A DNA stretch of 64,000 bases from Streptomyces sp. NBC_01288 (GTDB taxonomy: Bacteria; Actinomycetota; Actinomycetes; Streptomycetales; Streptomycetaceae): assembly GCF_035982055.1 (NCBI RefSeq), contig NZ_CP108427.1, positions 1,922,001 to 1,986,000 on the forward strand, given 5' to 3'. Below the pieces are notes generated by a model. It saw only the letters and a program-made list of their open reading frames with translations, was not told the origin of the DNA and did not search any database. This document shows positions 35,890-44,466 of this stretch, piece after piece. Within the stretch, counting starts at the first letter, position 1. Each line of letters begins with the position of its first letter. A program made the position numbers and the translations under genes.

Positions 35890-38720
35890 TCCGACCTCCG
35901 CAATGACACAAGGTCCGACAGGTCCCGGTCCGACAGCTCGGTCAACGACGACTCACCGGAGCCGAGGATCGCGTCTGCCAACGCCCGCTTGGATTCGAGC
36001 ATTTCGGCGATGCGGTCCTCTACCGTGCCCTCGGTGATGAGGCGGTGGACCTGGACCGGCTGGGTCTGGCCGATGCGGTAGGCGCGGTCGGTGGCCTGTT
36101 CCTCGACGGCCGGGTTCCACCAGCGGTCGAAGTGGACGACGTGGCCCGCGCGGGTGAGGTTGAGGCCGGTGCCCGCCGCCTTCAGGGAGAGGACCAGGAC
36201 CGGGGTCGCGCCCGCCTGGAAGCGGTCCACCATGCGCTCCCGCTCCGGTACCGGTGTGCCGCCGTGGAGCAGCTCCACCGGGACCGCGCGGGCGGACAGG
36301 TGGGCGGTGATCAGGCGGGCCATGCCGACGTACTGCGTGAAAACGATCGCGGAACGGTCTTCCGACAGCAGGGTGTCCAACAGCTCGTCCAGCAGGGCGA
36401 GTTTGCCGGAACGGGCGGCGAGGCGGTCTCCGGTAGCCTGTGCTGCCGCGTGCTCCTCCTTCAGGTACAGCGCCGGGTGGTCGCAGATCTGTTTGAGGGA
36501 GGTGAGGAGCTTCAGGACAAGGCCCCGGCGGGCGATGCCCTCCGTCGTCTCGATGGCCAGCATCGACTCCCGTACCACCGCCTCGTACAGCGAGGCCTGT
36601 TCGCGGGTGAGCGGGACCGGGTGGTCCGTCTCCGTCTTGGGCGGCAGTTCGGGGACGATGCCCGGGTCGGACTTCTTGCGGCGCAGCAGGAACGGGCGGA
36701 CCAGGCGGGCGAGCCGGGTCACCGCCTCCTCGTCCTCGCCGTTCTCCACCGCACGCGCGTGCCGGGCGCGGAAGGACTTCAGGGGGCCGAGGAGTCCGGG
36801 GGTCGTCCAGTCCAGCAGGGCCCAGAGTTCGGAGAGGTTGTTCTCCACGGGGGTGCCGGTCAGCGCCACGCGCGCGGGGGTCGGGATCGTGCGCAGGGCC
36901 TTCGCCGTCGCCGAGTACGGGTTCTTCACGTGCTGTGCCTCGTCCGCGACGACCATGCCCCACTGCTGTTGGGCCAATGTGGACGCGGCCGAGCGCATCG
37001 TGCCGTACGTCGTGAGGACGAAGCCGCCGGTCAGGTCCTCCAGGGTGCGGTCCGCGCCGTGGAAGCGGCGGACGGGGACTCCGGGGGCGAAGCGGGTGAT
37101 CTCCCGCTGCCAGTTGCCGAGGAGTGAGGCGGGGCAGACCACCAGGGTGGGGGCGCGGTGGGCCCGTCGCAGGTGCAGGGCGATGAGGGTGATCGTCTTG
37201 CCCAGGCCCATGTCGTCGGCCAGGCAGCCGCCCAGGCCGAGGGAGGTCATGAGGTCGAGCCAGGCCAGGCCCCGGAGTTGGTAGTCCCGGAGGGTGGCGT
37301 CCAGTCCCGGGGGTGGTTCGGCGGGCTGGATGCCGGCCGTGAGGCGGTCGCGCAGGGTCGCCAACGCGCCCACCGGGACGGCCTCCACCCGCTCGCCGTC
37401 GACCTCTGCCGTGCCGGTGAGCGCGACGGACAGCGCGTCCACCGGGTCGAGCAGGCCGAGTTCGCGTTTGCGGGCCTTGCGGACGAGGGCCGGGTCGACC
37501 AGCACCCACTGGTCCCGGAGACGTACCACCGGACGGTGGGCCTCGGCCAGCATGTCCATCTCGGCCTCGGTGAGCGGGTCGCCGCCGAGCGCCAACTGCC
37601 AGCGGAACTGGAGGAGTTCCTCGCTCTCGAAGAAGCCGGTGCCATCGGTCGCGGAGCCCGGCGCCGACCGGACCACGGCCGCTGCCGTCAGGTCCTGTGC
37701 AAGGTCCCGGGGCCAGTGGACGGCGACCCCGGCCGCCGCGAGCCGGGTGGCCGCCATGCCGAGCAGGTCGCCCAACTCCTCCTCGGACAGGGCGAGTACG
37801 TCGGGCACGTCCAGCTCGGAGAGACGGTCCAGCGGAGGCCATACGCGCGCGGCCCGTCGTACGGCCAGCGCGGCGTCCACGCGCGCGCGGGGGCCGAAGG
37901 CGGTGTCGGCCGTGCCCGCCCACAGGGCCGCCGCGTCGACCACGAGGGTCGGGTCGGCGAGGCTGTGCACCTGGACGATCGCCGCGCCCGCACTGCGCAC
38001 CCGTCCGCCGTCGTCGAACAGGTCGTACGCCGACAGGTCCAGGCGGAGCGAGATCCGCACGCCCGCGTCCATACCGGCGGCGACCTCCGCGGCCCAGTCC
38101 TGGGCGTCCCGCAGGCGCTGCGGCTTGCGGGCCGCGAAGGGCATTCCGGAGGTGTACGGCGCGGCCGGGGTGCGGGGCAGGGTGTCCGCGACCGCGTCCA
38201 GGAAGGACCGCATCAGCGCTTCCGGCTCGGGCAGCCGCAGCGGGCCCGGGCCGGGCAGCGGGACCGCGTGGCCCTCGTACGGAAGGGCCGCCGCCACCGC
38301 GCGGACGTGCGCGATGTCCTCCGGCTCCAGGGGGCCCGCGCGCCACGCGTCATGGCCTGCGGCGGTGAGGCCGGGGAGCAGTCGGCCACGGGCGGCGAGC
38401 CGTAGCGCGTGCAGGGCGGCGGCGCCCCAGCAGGCCGTGGCGGGGTGGGCGGCGGGGTCACGGCGGGCGCGCACGAGCAGCGGGAGGGCCGCCTCGATCG
38501 GCAGGGTCAGTGCGGGGGCGGACCTGCGGCGGACCACGGTGCCCTGTCGTCGTACGACGGTCAACTCGGTCTGTTCCACGCCCACTTCCGCTTCAGGGAG
38601 TGCGCGCTCGCCGTCGGGGTCCCAGAAGGCGATGCGGCCCTCGCGCGGGACGACGGGGGACGGCAGGAAGACCGCGGCCAGTCTTACGGAGATCTGCTCC
38701 GTCATCGCCGTGTCCGTCAT
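35886..38720 (-). CDS. SNF2-family DEAD/DEAH-box helicase
   Basis: 944 residues. The N-terminal about 450 residues form the bacterial SNF2-associated domain (RISLRLDLSAYDLF, SEEELLQFRWQLALGGDPLTEAE, then 'HRPVVRLRDQWVLVDP'). The RecA-like lobes have DDMGLGKTIT (motif I), ADEAQH (II), LTGTPVENN (III), QICDHPALY, VFTQYVGM, SLKAAGTGLNLT (V) and DRAYRIGQTQPV (VI). It is an ATP-driven duplex translocase. ATG 38720 has a full GGAGGTGA Shine-Dalgarno 8 bases upstream; GTG at 38732 overlaps that site. Coupled to the SWIM protein gene; substrates are unknown. Confidence 0.92.
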   Translation of the reverse strand: MTDTAMTEQISVRLAAVFLPSPVVPREGRIAFWDPDGERALPEAEVGVEQTELTVVRRQGTVVRRRSAPALTLPIEAALPLLVRARRDPAAHPATACWGAAALHALRLAARGRLLPGLTAAGHDAWRAGPLEPEDIAHVRAVAAALPYEGHAVPLPGPGPLRLPEPEALMRSFLDAVADTLPRTPAAPYTSGMPFAARKPQRLRDAQDWAAEVAAGMDAGVRISLRLDLSAYDLFDDGGRVRSAGAAIVQVHSLADPTLVVDAAALWAGTADTAFGPRARVDAALAVRRAARVWPPLDRLSELDVPDVLALSEEELGDLLGMAATRLAAAGVAVHWPRDLAQDLTAAAVVRSAPGSATDGTGFFESEELLQFRWQLALGGDPLTEAEMDMLAEAHRPVVRLRDQWVLVDPALVRKARKRELGLLDPVDALSVALTGTAEVDGERVEAVPVGALATLRDRLTAGIQPAEPPPGLDATLRDYQLRGLAWLDLMTSLGLGGCLADDMGLGKTITLIALHLRRAHRAPTLVVCPASLLGNWQREITRFAPGVPVRRFHGADRTLEDLTGGFVLTTYGTMRSAASTLAQQQWGMVVADEAQHVKNPYSATAKALRTIPTPARVALTGTPVENNLSELWALLDWTTPGLLGPLKSFRARHARAVENGEDEEAVTRLARLVRPFLLRRKKSDPGIVPELPPKTETDHPVPLTREQASLYEAVVRESMLAIETTEGIARRGLVLKLLTSLKQICDHPALYLKEEHAAAQATGDRLAARSGKLALLDELLDTLLSEDRSAIVFTQYVGMARLITAHLSARAVPVELLHGGTPVPERERMVDRFQAGATPVLVLSLKAAGTGLNLTRAGHVVHFDRWWNPAVEEQATDRAYRIGQTQPVQVHRLITEGTVEDRIAEMLESKRALADAILGSGESSLTELSDRDLSDLVSLRRSE

Positions 38721-38817
38721 ACGTCCTGTCACCTCCCGCCCGTCAGTCGTGTCAGCTGTCTTCGACTCTACGGGCGGGGTCTGACAATCGGCCCCGGCGA
38801 CCGGCCGGGGCCACCTG

Positions 38818-39399
38818 CTAGGGAACCGTGCGGGAGACGACGAAGACCATGGGGAGCTTCGGATCGGACAGGTTCACCACGATGTCCTGGGTGGGGGCCG
38901 GGTCCTTCTGTTTGTTGACGACGCCCCACCAGGGGCCGGGGCCGGTGAACTTCCAGCCGGTGATCTTCTGGTCGCGGGCGCTGATGGTGATGTCCTTCTT
39001 CTTCAGCGTGCCCCGGTCGACGTTTATCCCGGCGAGGAAGGTGTCCAGGCCCGCGTCGGTGGTCTCGAACTGGACGTAGAGGCGGCTGGTCTTCCAGTTG
39101 TTGGTCTCGTAGAACGCGACCTTCTCCGCCGGGTGCGGGACCGGTACCTGGTAGAGGCGCCGCTGCACCTTCGAGGGCCAGCCCACGGTGAGCCCGGTCG
39201 CCGAGTACTTGTACTCCTTGTCCTTGCCGCTGTTGCGGCTCTGGTTGGCGGAGATCGCCAGATAGACGGCCGGTACGCCGATGAGCAGCACGATGATGAG
39301 CAGGGTGATCGCTCGGCGGCGGGCCTTGTGGCGGGGGTCCTCGGGTGGTCGGGGCGGCTCGTCACGGGGCATGGCCTGGCGGGGCAGCGATGCGGTCAT
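38818..39399 (-). CDS. single-pass membrane protein of unknown function
   Basis: 193 residues: a Pro/Arg-rich cytoplasmic head (1-30), one membrane helix (about 31-51, AITLLIIVLLIGVPAVYLAIS), and an extracytoplasmic domain (55-193) with TGLTVGWPSKVQRRLYQVPV and a 'GPGPWWGVVNKQKDPAP' turn, mostly predicted beta. No known family recognised. Its start overlaps the glucokinase stop by ATGA (39396-39399), so it is in the glucokinase operon. Confidence 0.78.
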   Translation of the reverse strand: MTASLPRQAMPRDEPPRPPEDPRHKARRRAITLLIIVLLIGVPAVYLAISANQSRNSGKDKEYKYSATGLTVGWPSKVQRRLYQVPVPHPAEKVAFYETNNWKTSRLYVQFETTDAGLDTFLAGINVDRGTLKKKDITISARDQKITGWKFTGPGPWWGVVNKQKDPAPTQDIVVNLSDPKLPMVFVVSRTVP

Positions 39400-40544
39400 G
39401 CCGTGTCCTGGCTGCCGCGCCGGAACTCCGCGAACCGCTCGTAGCGCTCGTACCGCTCGACCCGGCGGCGCTTGGCGCGGCGGAAGCGGCGGGCGACCAG
39501 GCGGGCGAGGTCCGCGGCGCCGACCATGCCGGCCTCGGGGCCGAGCTGGGCGCGCACTATGCGGGCCTCGGGGCGGTAGCCGCGGCCGGTGAGCTGGCGC
39601 TTGAAGGCGTCCCGCGCGGGGCCGATCAGCAGGTCGTCGGCGGCCGAGACACCGCCGCCGATCACGAAGCAGGACGGGTCGAGGGCGGCGGCGAGGTTGG
39701 CGATGCCGACGCCGAGCCACTGGCCGATGTCCTGGAGCAACTCGATGCACATCGCGTCGCCCTCACGGGCCAGCTCGGTGATCATCGGCCCGGTGATCTC
39801 GCCGATGTTGCCCTTGACGTGCTCGATGATCCCGTACGCCACCGGGGAGTCCGCCGCGGCCAGCTCCCGCGCCTCCCTGACCAGGGCGTTGCCCGAGCTG
39901 TACTGCTCCCAGCAGCCGCGGTTGCCGCACGCGCAGCGGTGGCCGCCAGGCACGACCTGCATATGGCCGAACTCGCCGGCGACGCCCCACTTGCCGCGCT
40001 TGACCTGGCCGTCCTCCAGGATCGCGCCGCCGATGCCGGTGCCGAGCGTGATCATGACGAGGTGGTCCTCGCCGCGGCCCGCGCCGAAGCGCCACTCGGC
40101 CCAGGCGGCGGTGTTCGCGTCGTTGTCCACCAGGACCGGTACGGAGAGCCTGCTCGTGATGCGGTCCCTGAGGGGCTCGTTCCGCCAGGACAGGTGAGGG
40201 GCGAACAGGACGCGGTTGCGCTCGGCGTCGACCCAGCCGGCCGCGCCGATGCCGACCGCGTGCACGTCGTGGCGGTCGGACAGGTCCAGGACCAGTTCGA
40301 CGATGGTGTCCTCGACGACCTTGGGGCTCTTGGACTTGTCCGGGGTCTCCGTGCGGAGCTTCTCCAGGATGTTGCCGTCGGCGTCCACGACGCCCGCCAT
40401 GACCTTGGTGCCGCCGATGTCGATGCCGACGGTGGGCACGCGGGGGGCCGTGAGGTGCGACCTTCGCTCGCGGGTGCCGACCGTCCTGAGTGCGGGGGCA
40501 CGCCGGGAGCCTATGGGGGCGCTGAAGTTGCCGTAGGTGCTCAT
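39396..40544 (-). CDS. ROK-family glucokinase
   Basis: 382 residues. An N-terminal extension of about 37 residues (MSTYGNFSAPIGSRR...) precedes the ROK core. The phosphate motif is D42-I-G-G-T-K47, the catalytic aspartate is in VLVDNDANTAAWAE, ITLGTGIGG follows, and the ROK zinc motif HRCACGNRGCWEQ is complete. It phosphorylates glucose or a related hexose with ATP. An upstream in-frame extension is only the interspersed repeat, so ATG 40544 is used. A palindrome shared with the Gfo/Idh promoter lies 175 bases upstream, which suggests control by the neighbouring GntR regulator. Confidence 0.9.
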   Translation of the reverse strand: MSTYGNFSAPIGSRRAPALRTVGTRERRSHLTAPRVPTVGIDIGGTKVMAGVVDADGNILEKLRTETPDKSKSPKVVEDTIVELVLDLSDRHDVHAVGIGAAGWVDAERNRVLFAPHLSWRNEPLRDRITSRLSVPVLVDNDANTAAWAEWRFGAGRGEDHLVMITLGTGIGGAILEDGQVKRGKWGVAGEFGHMQVVPGGHRCACGNRGCWEQYSSGNALVREARELAAADSPVAYGIIEHVKGNIGEITGPMITELAREGDAMCIELLQDIGQWLGVGIANLAAALDPSCFVIGGGVSAADDLLIGPARDAFKRQLTGRGYRPEARIVRAQLGPEAGMVGAADLARLVARRFRRAKRRRVERYERYERFAEFRRGSQDTA

Positions 40545-40619
40545 CGGGCCCGATTCTGCCTCACCGTGACGGTCGGTGCTGTGCGGGGGCGTCAAGGGGG
40601 ATGCGGATCGTTGTCTTGT

Positions 40620-40695
40620 GCGGGTTCGTCGTGGCTGGTCGCGCCCTGCGGCGGAGCCGCATATCGACACAGCCCCGCGCCCCTGAAGGGGCGCT
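40620..40695 (-). repeat. interspersed hairpin element, copy B
   Basis: The reverse complement starts AGCGCCCCTTCAGGGGCGC (hairpin) and continues GGGGCTGTGTCGATATGCGG, a GCGGCTCCGCCGC stem and GGGCGCGACCAGCC, matching 17680-17760 almost throughout. It lies between the glucokinase gene and its presumed operator. Confidence 0.75.
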
Positions 40696-40718
40696 GTCGT
40701 GGGCGCCGATCGAATCTT

Positions 40719-40731
40719 ATTGTCCGGACAT
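40719..40731. promoter_or_regulatory. GntR-type operator, site 1 (glucokinase side)
   Basis: ATTGTCCGGACAT contains the perfect palindrome TGTCCGGACA (40721-40730). The identical 13 bases occur at 41578-41590. A TAAGAT -10-like box on the minus strand (40719-40714) abuts it in the glucokinase direction. The regulator is presumably the GntR protein encoded between the two sites. Confidence 0.6.
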
Positions 40732-40763
40732 TATGACGAACGTCGCGGGCGGAATTGCGCGCT

Positions 40764-41528
40764 CTAGGGACGTACCAGGAGCTGGAACTCGAACGAGTAA
40801 CGCGTCGGCCGGTAGGTGTGGCTGCCGAACTCCACCGCTCTGCCCGTGTCGTCGAACGTCGTGCGCTGCATGGTGAGCAGGGGGGCGCCCTCGGGTTCGG
40901 CCAGGCGTTCGGCCTCCTCCGCCGTGGCTCCGCGGGCGCCGATGGACTGGCGGGCGCTGTGCAGGGTGATTCCGGCGGTGCGCATCATGCGGTACAGGCC
41001 GGTGGCCTCCAGTTGCGCGGTGTCCAGGCCGAGGAGGCCGAGCGGCAGGTGGTTGGACAGGTAGGCCATCGGCTCGCCGTGTGCGAGGCGCAGCCGGTCG
41101 ATGCGGTGTACGTCGCTGTCCTCGGCCACGCCGAGTGCCGCCGCGACCTCGGCGGACGCCGTGACGATGCTGTTGACGAGGACCTTCGTGGCGGGGCGCT
41201 GTCCGGCCGCCTCCAGGTCGTCGAAGAGGCTGCTGAGTTCCAGCGGGCGCTTGACCTGGCTGTGCACGACCTGGGTGCCGACGCCCCGGCGGCGCACCAG
41301 GAGACCCTTGTCGACCAGTGACTGGATGGCCTGGCGGACGGTGGGCCGGGACAGGCCGAGCCGGGCCGCCAGTTCGATCTCGTTGCCCAGCAGGCTGCCG
41401 GGGGTGAGCGAGCCGTGTTCGATCGCGGCCTCCAGCTGTTGGGACAGCTGGAAGTACAACGGCACCGGGCTGCTCCGGTCCACGCTGAGTTCGAGCGGCA
41501 CTGTCGGGTCCACATCTGGTTTCGGCAC
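40764..41528 (-). CDS. GntR-family (HutC-type) regulator
   Basis: 254 residues. The winged-helix DNA-binding domain (about 18-85) has PLYFQLSQQLEAAIEHGSL and NEIELAARLGLSRPTVRQAIQSL (here abbreviated), RRRGVGTQVV closing the wing. A UTRA ligand domain (about 105-250) follows with HRIDRLRLAHGEPMAYLSNHL and FGSHTYRPTRYSFEFQL. HutC-type regulators respond to sugar phosphates, amino acids or acids. It is divergent from the Gfo/Idh/MocA gene, with a palindrome in between and the same palindrome past its own end before glucokinase. Confidence 0.9.
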   Translation of the reverse strand: MPKPDVDPTVPLELSVDRSSPVPLYFQLSQQLEAAIEHGSLTPGSLLGNEIELAARLGLSRPTVRQAIQSLVDKGLLVRRRGVGTQVVHSQVKRPLELSSLFDDLEAAGQRPATKVLVNSIVTASAEVAAALGVAEDSDVHRIDRLRLAHGEPMAYLSNHLPLGLLGLDTAQLEATGLYRMMRTAGITLHSARQSIGARGATAEEAERLAEPEGAPLLTMQRTTFDDTGRAVEFGSHTYRPTRYSFEFQLLVRP

Positions 41529-41577
41529 GGGGCCGAGCGTAGCTGTGTGAATGGTTGACGGGAAGTGATGTAGTTCG

Positions 41578-41590
41578 ATTGTCCGGACAT
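41578..41590. promoter_or_regulatory. GntR-type operator, site 2 (Gfo/Idh side)
   Basis: This second copy of ATTGTCCGGACAT lies 42 bases upstream of the dehydrogenase ATG and 50 bases upstream of the regulator start. A consensus -35 TTGACA (41596-41601) with CAGTTT 18 bases on (41620-41625) would place the transcription start at the ATG, i.e. a leaderless mRNA. Confidence 0.6.
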
Positions 41591-41631
41591 ACGCATTGAC
41601 AGCGTGGCTGGTCGGCCCTCAGTTTGTTCCC

Positions 41632-42648
41632 ATGCGCATCGGAGTCATCGGTACGGGCCGCATCGGGACCATCCATGCCAGGACGCTCAGCCGTCATCGC
41701 GAGGTCGGTTCGCTGATCCTCACGGACGTGGACCCGGTTCGGGCCCAGGAGCTGGCGAACCGGCTGGGGGAAACGGCGGCACCGAGTACGGAGGAGATCT
41801 TCAAGTGGGGCGTGGACGCCGTGGTGATCACTACGGCGACGTCGGCGCACGCCGAATTAATCGGGAGAGCGGCGCGGTCGGGGCTCCCGGTGTTCTGCGA
41901 GAAGCCCATCGCGCTCGATCTGCCGGGTTCGTTGCAGGCGATCGCCGAGGTCGAGACGGCGGGAACGATCCTTCAGATGGGGTTCCAGCGCCGGTTCGAC
42001 GCGGGCTACACGGGCGCCCGGGAGGCGGTGCGTTCGGGGCGGCTGGGACGGCTGCACACGGTCCGCGCGATGACCTCCGACCAGACGCCTCCCCCGGCCG
42101 CCTATCTGCCGATCTCCGGCGGGCTGTACCGCGACACCCTGATCCACGACTTCGACATGCTGCGCTGGGTGACCGGGCACGAGGTCGTCGACGTGTACGC
42201 GACCGGCTCGGACGCCGGTCCCGCGATGTTCCGCGAGGCCCGTGACATCGACACGGCCGCCGCGGTCCTCACCCTGGACGACGGCACGCTGGCCACGACG
42301 ACGGCCGCGCGCCTGAACGGGGCGGGCTACGACGTCCGCATGGAGCTGGCCGGAGAACTCGACCAGGTCGTCGTCGGCCTGGACGACCGCACGCCGATCG
42401 CGTCCACCGAGCCGACCGGCCCTCCGGCCGCGACCAAGCCGTGGACCGGCTTCCTGGAGCGCTTCGGGCCCGCCTACGAGGCCGAGTTGATCGCCTTCGT
42501 CGAGGTCGTCGTCGGCCAGCGCACCAACCCGTGCGACGGCCGCGAGGCCCTCCAGGCGCTGCGTATCGCCGAGGCCTGCGAAGTGTCCAGACGCGAACAC
42601 AGACCGGTCCGCCTCGCGGAGATCGCGGGCGCCTTCCCCTACAGCTGA
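41632..42648 (+). CDS. Gfo/Idh/MocA-family oxidoreductase (inositol 2-dehydrogenase-like), contains a TTA codon
   Basis: 338 residues. The N-terminal Rossmann domain has GVIGTGRIGTIHARTL and the signature VFCEKPIALD (catalytic lysine of the EKP motif). The substrate-binding domain contains GFQRRFDAGYTGA, SGGLYRDTLIHDFDMLRW (H and D of the HDxD motif). Relatives oxidise myo-inositol or other sugars with NAD. Codon 76 (41857-41859) is TTA, the rare leucine codon read by bldA tRNA in Streptomyces. I used ATG 41632 because the Rossmann strand starts there. Confidence 0.9.
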   Translation: MRIGVIGTGRIGTIHARTLSRHREVGSLILTDVDPVRAQELANRLGETAAPSTEEIFKWGVDAVVITTATSAHAELIGRAARSGLPVFCEKPIALDLPGSLQAIAEVETAGTILQMGFQRRFDAGYTGAREAVRSGRLGRLHTVRAMTSDQTPPPAAYLPISGGLYRDTLIHDFDMLRWVTGHEVVDVYATGSDAGPAMFREARDIDTAAAVLTLDDGTLATTTAARLNGAGYDVRMELAGELDQVVVGLDDRTPIASTEPTGPPAATKPWTGFLERFGPAYEAELIAFVEVVVGQRTNPCDGREALQALRIAEACEVSRREHRPVRLAEIAGAFPYS

Positions 42649-42680
42649 GCAGTCGTCTCGTAGACGGTGATCCGCCCGCG

Positions 42681-42695
42681 CTCCCTTCAGGGGAG
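42681..42695. terminator. small hairpin between convergent genes
   Basis: CTCCC-ttcag-GGGAG (5-bp stem) lies in the 49-base gap between the convergent dehydrogenase and thioesterase genes. It may serve as a weak bidirectional terminator. Confidence 0.35.
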
Positions 42696-42697
42696 GC

Positions 42698-43135
42698 TCA
42701 GGACGTACGGACCGCCAGCACCGTCCCCTGGGCGACCGCGCAGAGGGACTCCGTGCCGTCGTCGGCGACCGCGAGGACGTCGCAGCGGACCACGGCCTGG
42801 CGGCGACCGGCCTGCACGACCTCCGCGTGGGCGCGCAGGAGGCGACCCGCGGCCGGGCGGACGTACTGGATGGAGAGACCGCCGGTGAGGACCGCGGGGC
42901 CCAGTGCCGTGCCGCCGGCGAAGGTGAGCGCGTTGTCGGCGGCGTAGGCGAGGACTCCGCCGTGCACGAACCCGTTCTGCTGCTGGAGGTCCTCCCTGAT
43001 GTCGATCTCCAGCCTGGCGACGCCGTCCCCGAAAGCACTCAGCCGCGCTCCGATCAGCCTGCTGAAGGGCTGGCTCTCCAGCGCCTTCCGAGCCATGGTC
43101 AGGTCGAACTCGGCGAACTCGGCGCTTGCGGTCAC
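42698..43135 (-). CDS. PaaI-family hotdog thioesterase
   Basis: 145 residues, one hotdog domain. The central NGFVHGGVLAYAADNAL is the usual N-x(3)-HGG active-site block, followed by GGLSIQYVRPAAGRLLRAHAEVV. Members hydrolyse phenylacetyl-CoA or other aryl/acyl-CoA esters, normally as tetramers. It lies 81 bases downstream of the P450 gene in the same direction, so the two might be co-transcribed, but nothing else links them. Confidence 0.88.
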   Translation of the reverse strand: MTASAEFAEFDLTMARKALESQPFSRLIGARLSAFGDGVARLEIDIREDLQQQNGFVHGGVLAYAADNALTFAGGTALGPAVLTGGLSIQYVRPAAGRLLRAHAEVVQAGRRQAVVRCDVLAVADDGTESLCAVAQGTVLAVRTS

Positions 43136-43216
43136 GAGGGCGGGCCTCCTACGGGGTCCACGACATTGCGGCTGCTACGACTTCTACGGCTACGGCGACT
43201 GTTCCGTGCAGCCGTT

Positions 43217-44401
43217 CTACCAGCGCACCGGCAGCGCGCGCATCCCGCGCATCAGCATGCCCGGGAGCCAGTCGCCGGGAGGGCCCGACAGGGTGAGGGC
43301 GGGGGCGCGCTCCAGCAGGGTGCGTATCGCCGTGCGTGCTTCCAGGCGGGCCAAGGGGGCGCCGAGGCAGTAGTGGATGCCGTGGCCGAAGGCGAGGTGG
43401 CCGCGGGTGTCGCGGCGGATGTCGAAGCGGTCCGGGGCGGGGAAACGGTGCCCGTCGCGGTCGGCGGCGGTCAGGCCGACCATGACCGGATCGCCCCGCT
43501 CCACCGAGGTGCCGGCGATCTCCAGGGGCTCCGCGGCGAACCGGAACGTGCCGTTCTCCACCGGGCCCTCGTAGCGCAGCATCTCCTCGATCGCGCCGTC
43601 GAGCAGGGTCATGTCGGCGCGCAGGGCGGCGAGTTGGGCGGGGTGGGTGAGCAGAGCGTGGATGCCGCTGGTGAGGAGGTTGACGGTGGTCTCGTGGCCG
43701 GCGATGAGCAGGATGAAGGCCATGCCCCGCAGTTCCTGCGGGGAGAGCCGGTCGCCGTCCTCGGCGGTGGTGCGGATCAGGTCGCTGAGCAGGTCGCCGC
43801 TGGGCCCGGCGCAGCGTTTGTCCTCGATCAGGTCGCCGAGGTATTCGGCGAGCCGCACGATCGCGTCGTACTCGGTGCCCGAACTGCTGGGCGCGACCGC
43901 CTCCGTGGACAGCTTGCGGAACTCTGCGCGGTCCATCTCGGGCACGCCCAGAAGCTCGCCGATCACGGTGATCGGCAGGGGGTAGGAGAGCGCCTCGACG
44001 AGGTCGGCGCGGCCGGACGGCAGCATGGCGTCGAGCAGGTCGTCGGTGATCCGCTGGACGCGCGGGCGCAGTTCCTCGACCCGGCGCATCGTGAACGAGC
44101 GGCTGACCAGCCCACGCAGGCGGGTGTGGTCCGGCGGGTCGGTGGTCAGCAGGTATCTGCCGATCAGCTCCTCGTCGAGGAACGTCACCCCGATCTTGCC
44201 GCCGTCCTTGGCCAGTCGCGGGTCCGTGAGCGCCGAGCGCGCCTCCTCGTACCCCACGATCAGCCAGGTCACGTGGTGCTCGTCGGGCGCGGGCAGCCGT
44301 ACGCGGTGCACCGGGCCCGACGTCCGCAGCATGGCGTACACCTGATGCGGGTCCCGCCGGAACGTCTCGCCGAACTCCCCCAGATCGATCACTTCGGTCA
44401 T
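43217..44401 (-). CDS. cytochrome P450 (CYP107-like)
   Basis: 394 residues, soluble bacterial class. The I-helix motif is LLIAGHETTVNLL, the K-helix EEMLR (ExxR), and the haem loop FGHGIHYCLGAPLAR with C345 as axial ligand. The 'TTDPPDHTRLRGLVSRSFT' segment is typical. The acid-alcohol pair (E-T of AGHETT) is present, so oxygen activation should be normal. No ferredoxin or reductase gene adjoins it. It resembles CYP107 macrolide/polyketide hydroxylases, but no biosynthetic cluster surrounds it. Confidence 0.92.
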   Translation of the reverse strand: MTEVIDLGEFGETFRRDPHQVYAMLRTSGPVHRVRLPAPDEHHVTWLIVGYEEARSALTDPRLAKDGGKIGVTFLDEELIGRYLLTTDPPDHTRLRGLVSRSFTMRRVEELRPRVQRITDDLLDAMLPSGRADLVEALSYPLPITVIGELLGVPEMDRAEFRKLSTEAVAPSSSGTEYDAIVRLAEYLGDLIEDKRCAGPSGDLLSDLIRTTAEDGDRLSPQELRGMAFILLIAGHETTVNLLTSGIHALLTHPAQLAALRADMTLLDGAIEEMLRYEGPVENGTFRFAAEPLEIAGTSVERGDPVMVGLTAADRDGHRFPAPDRFDIRRDTRGHLAFGHGIHYCLGAPLARLEARTAIRTLLERAPALTLSGPPGDWLPGMLMRGMRALPVRW

Positions 44402-44466
44402 GCCTGCCCCCTCCTGGTCGATCCCCCGAGGTCTCCCAGTGCAGTGGGAACGGACGGCGTGCGCCG

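Noticed and set aside
35122..36081. Plus-strand His/Arg/Pro-rich frames opposite the SWIM protein arm
   Set aside because: Low-complexity antisense translation; no start site, no neighbour logic, and the minus-strand gene is coupled to the SNF2 helicase.
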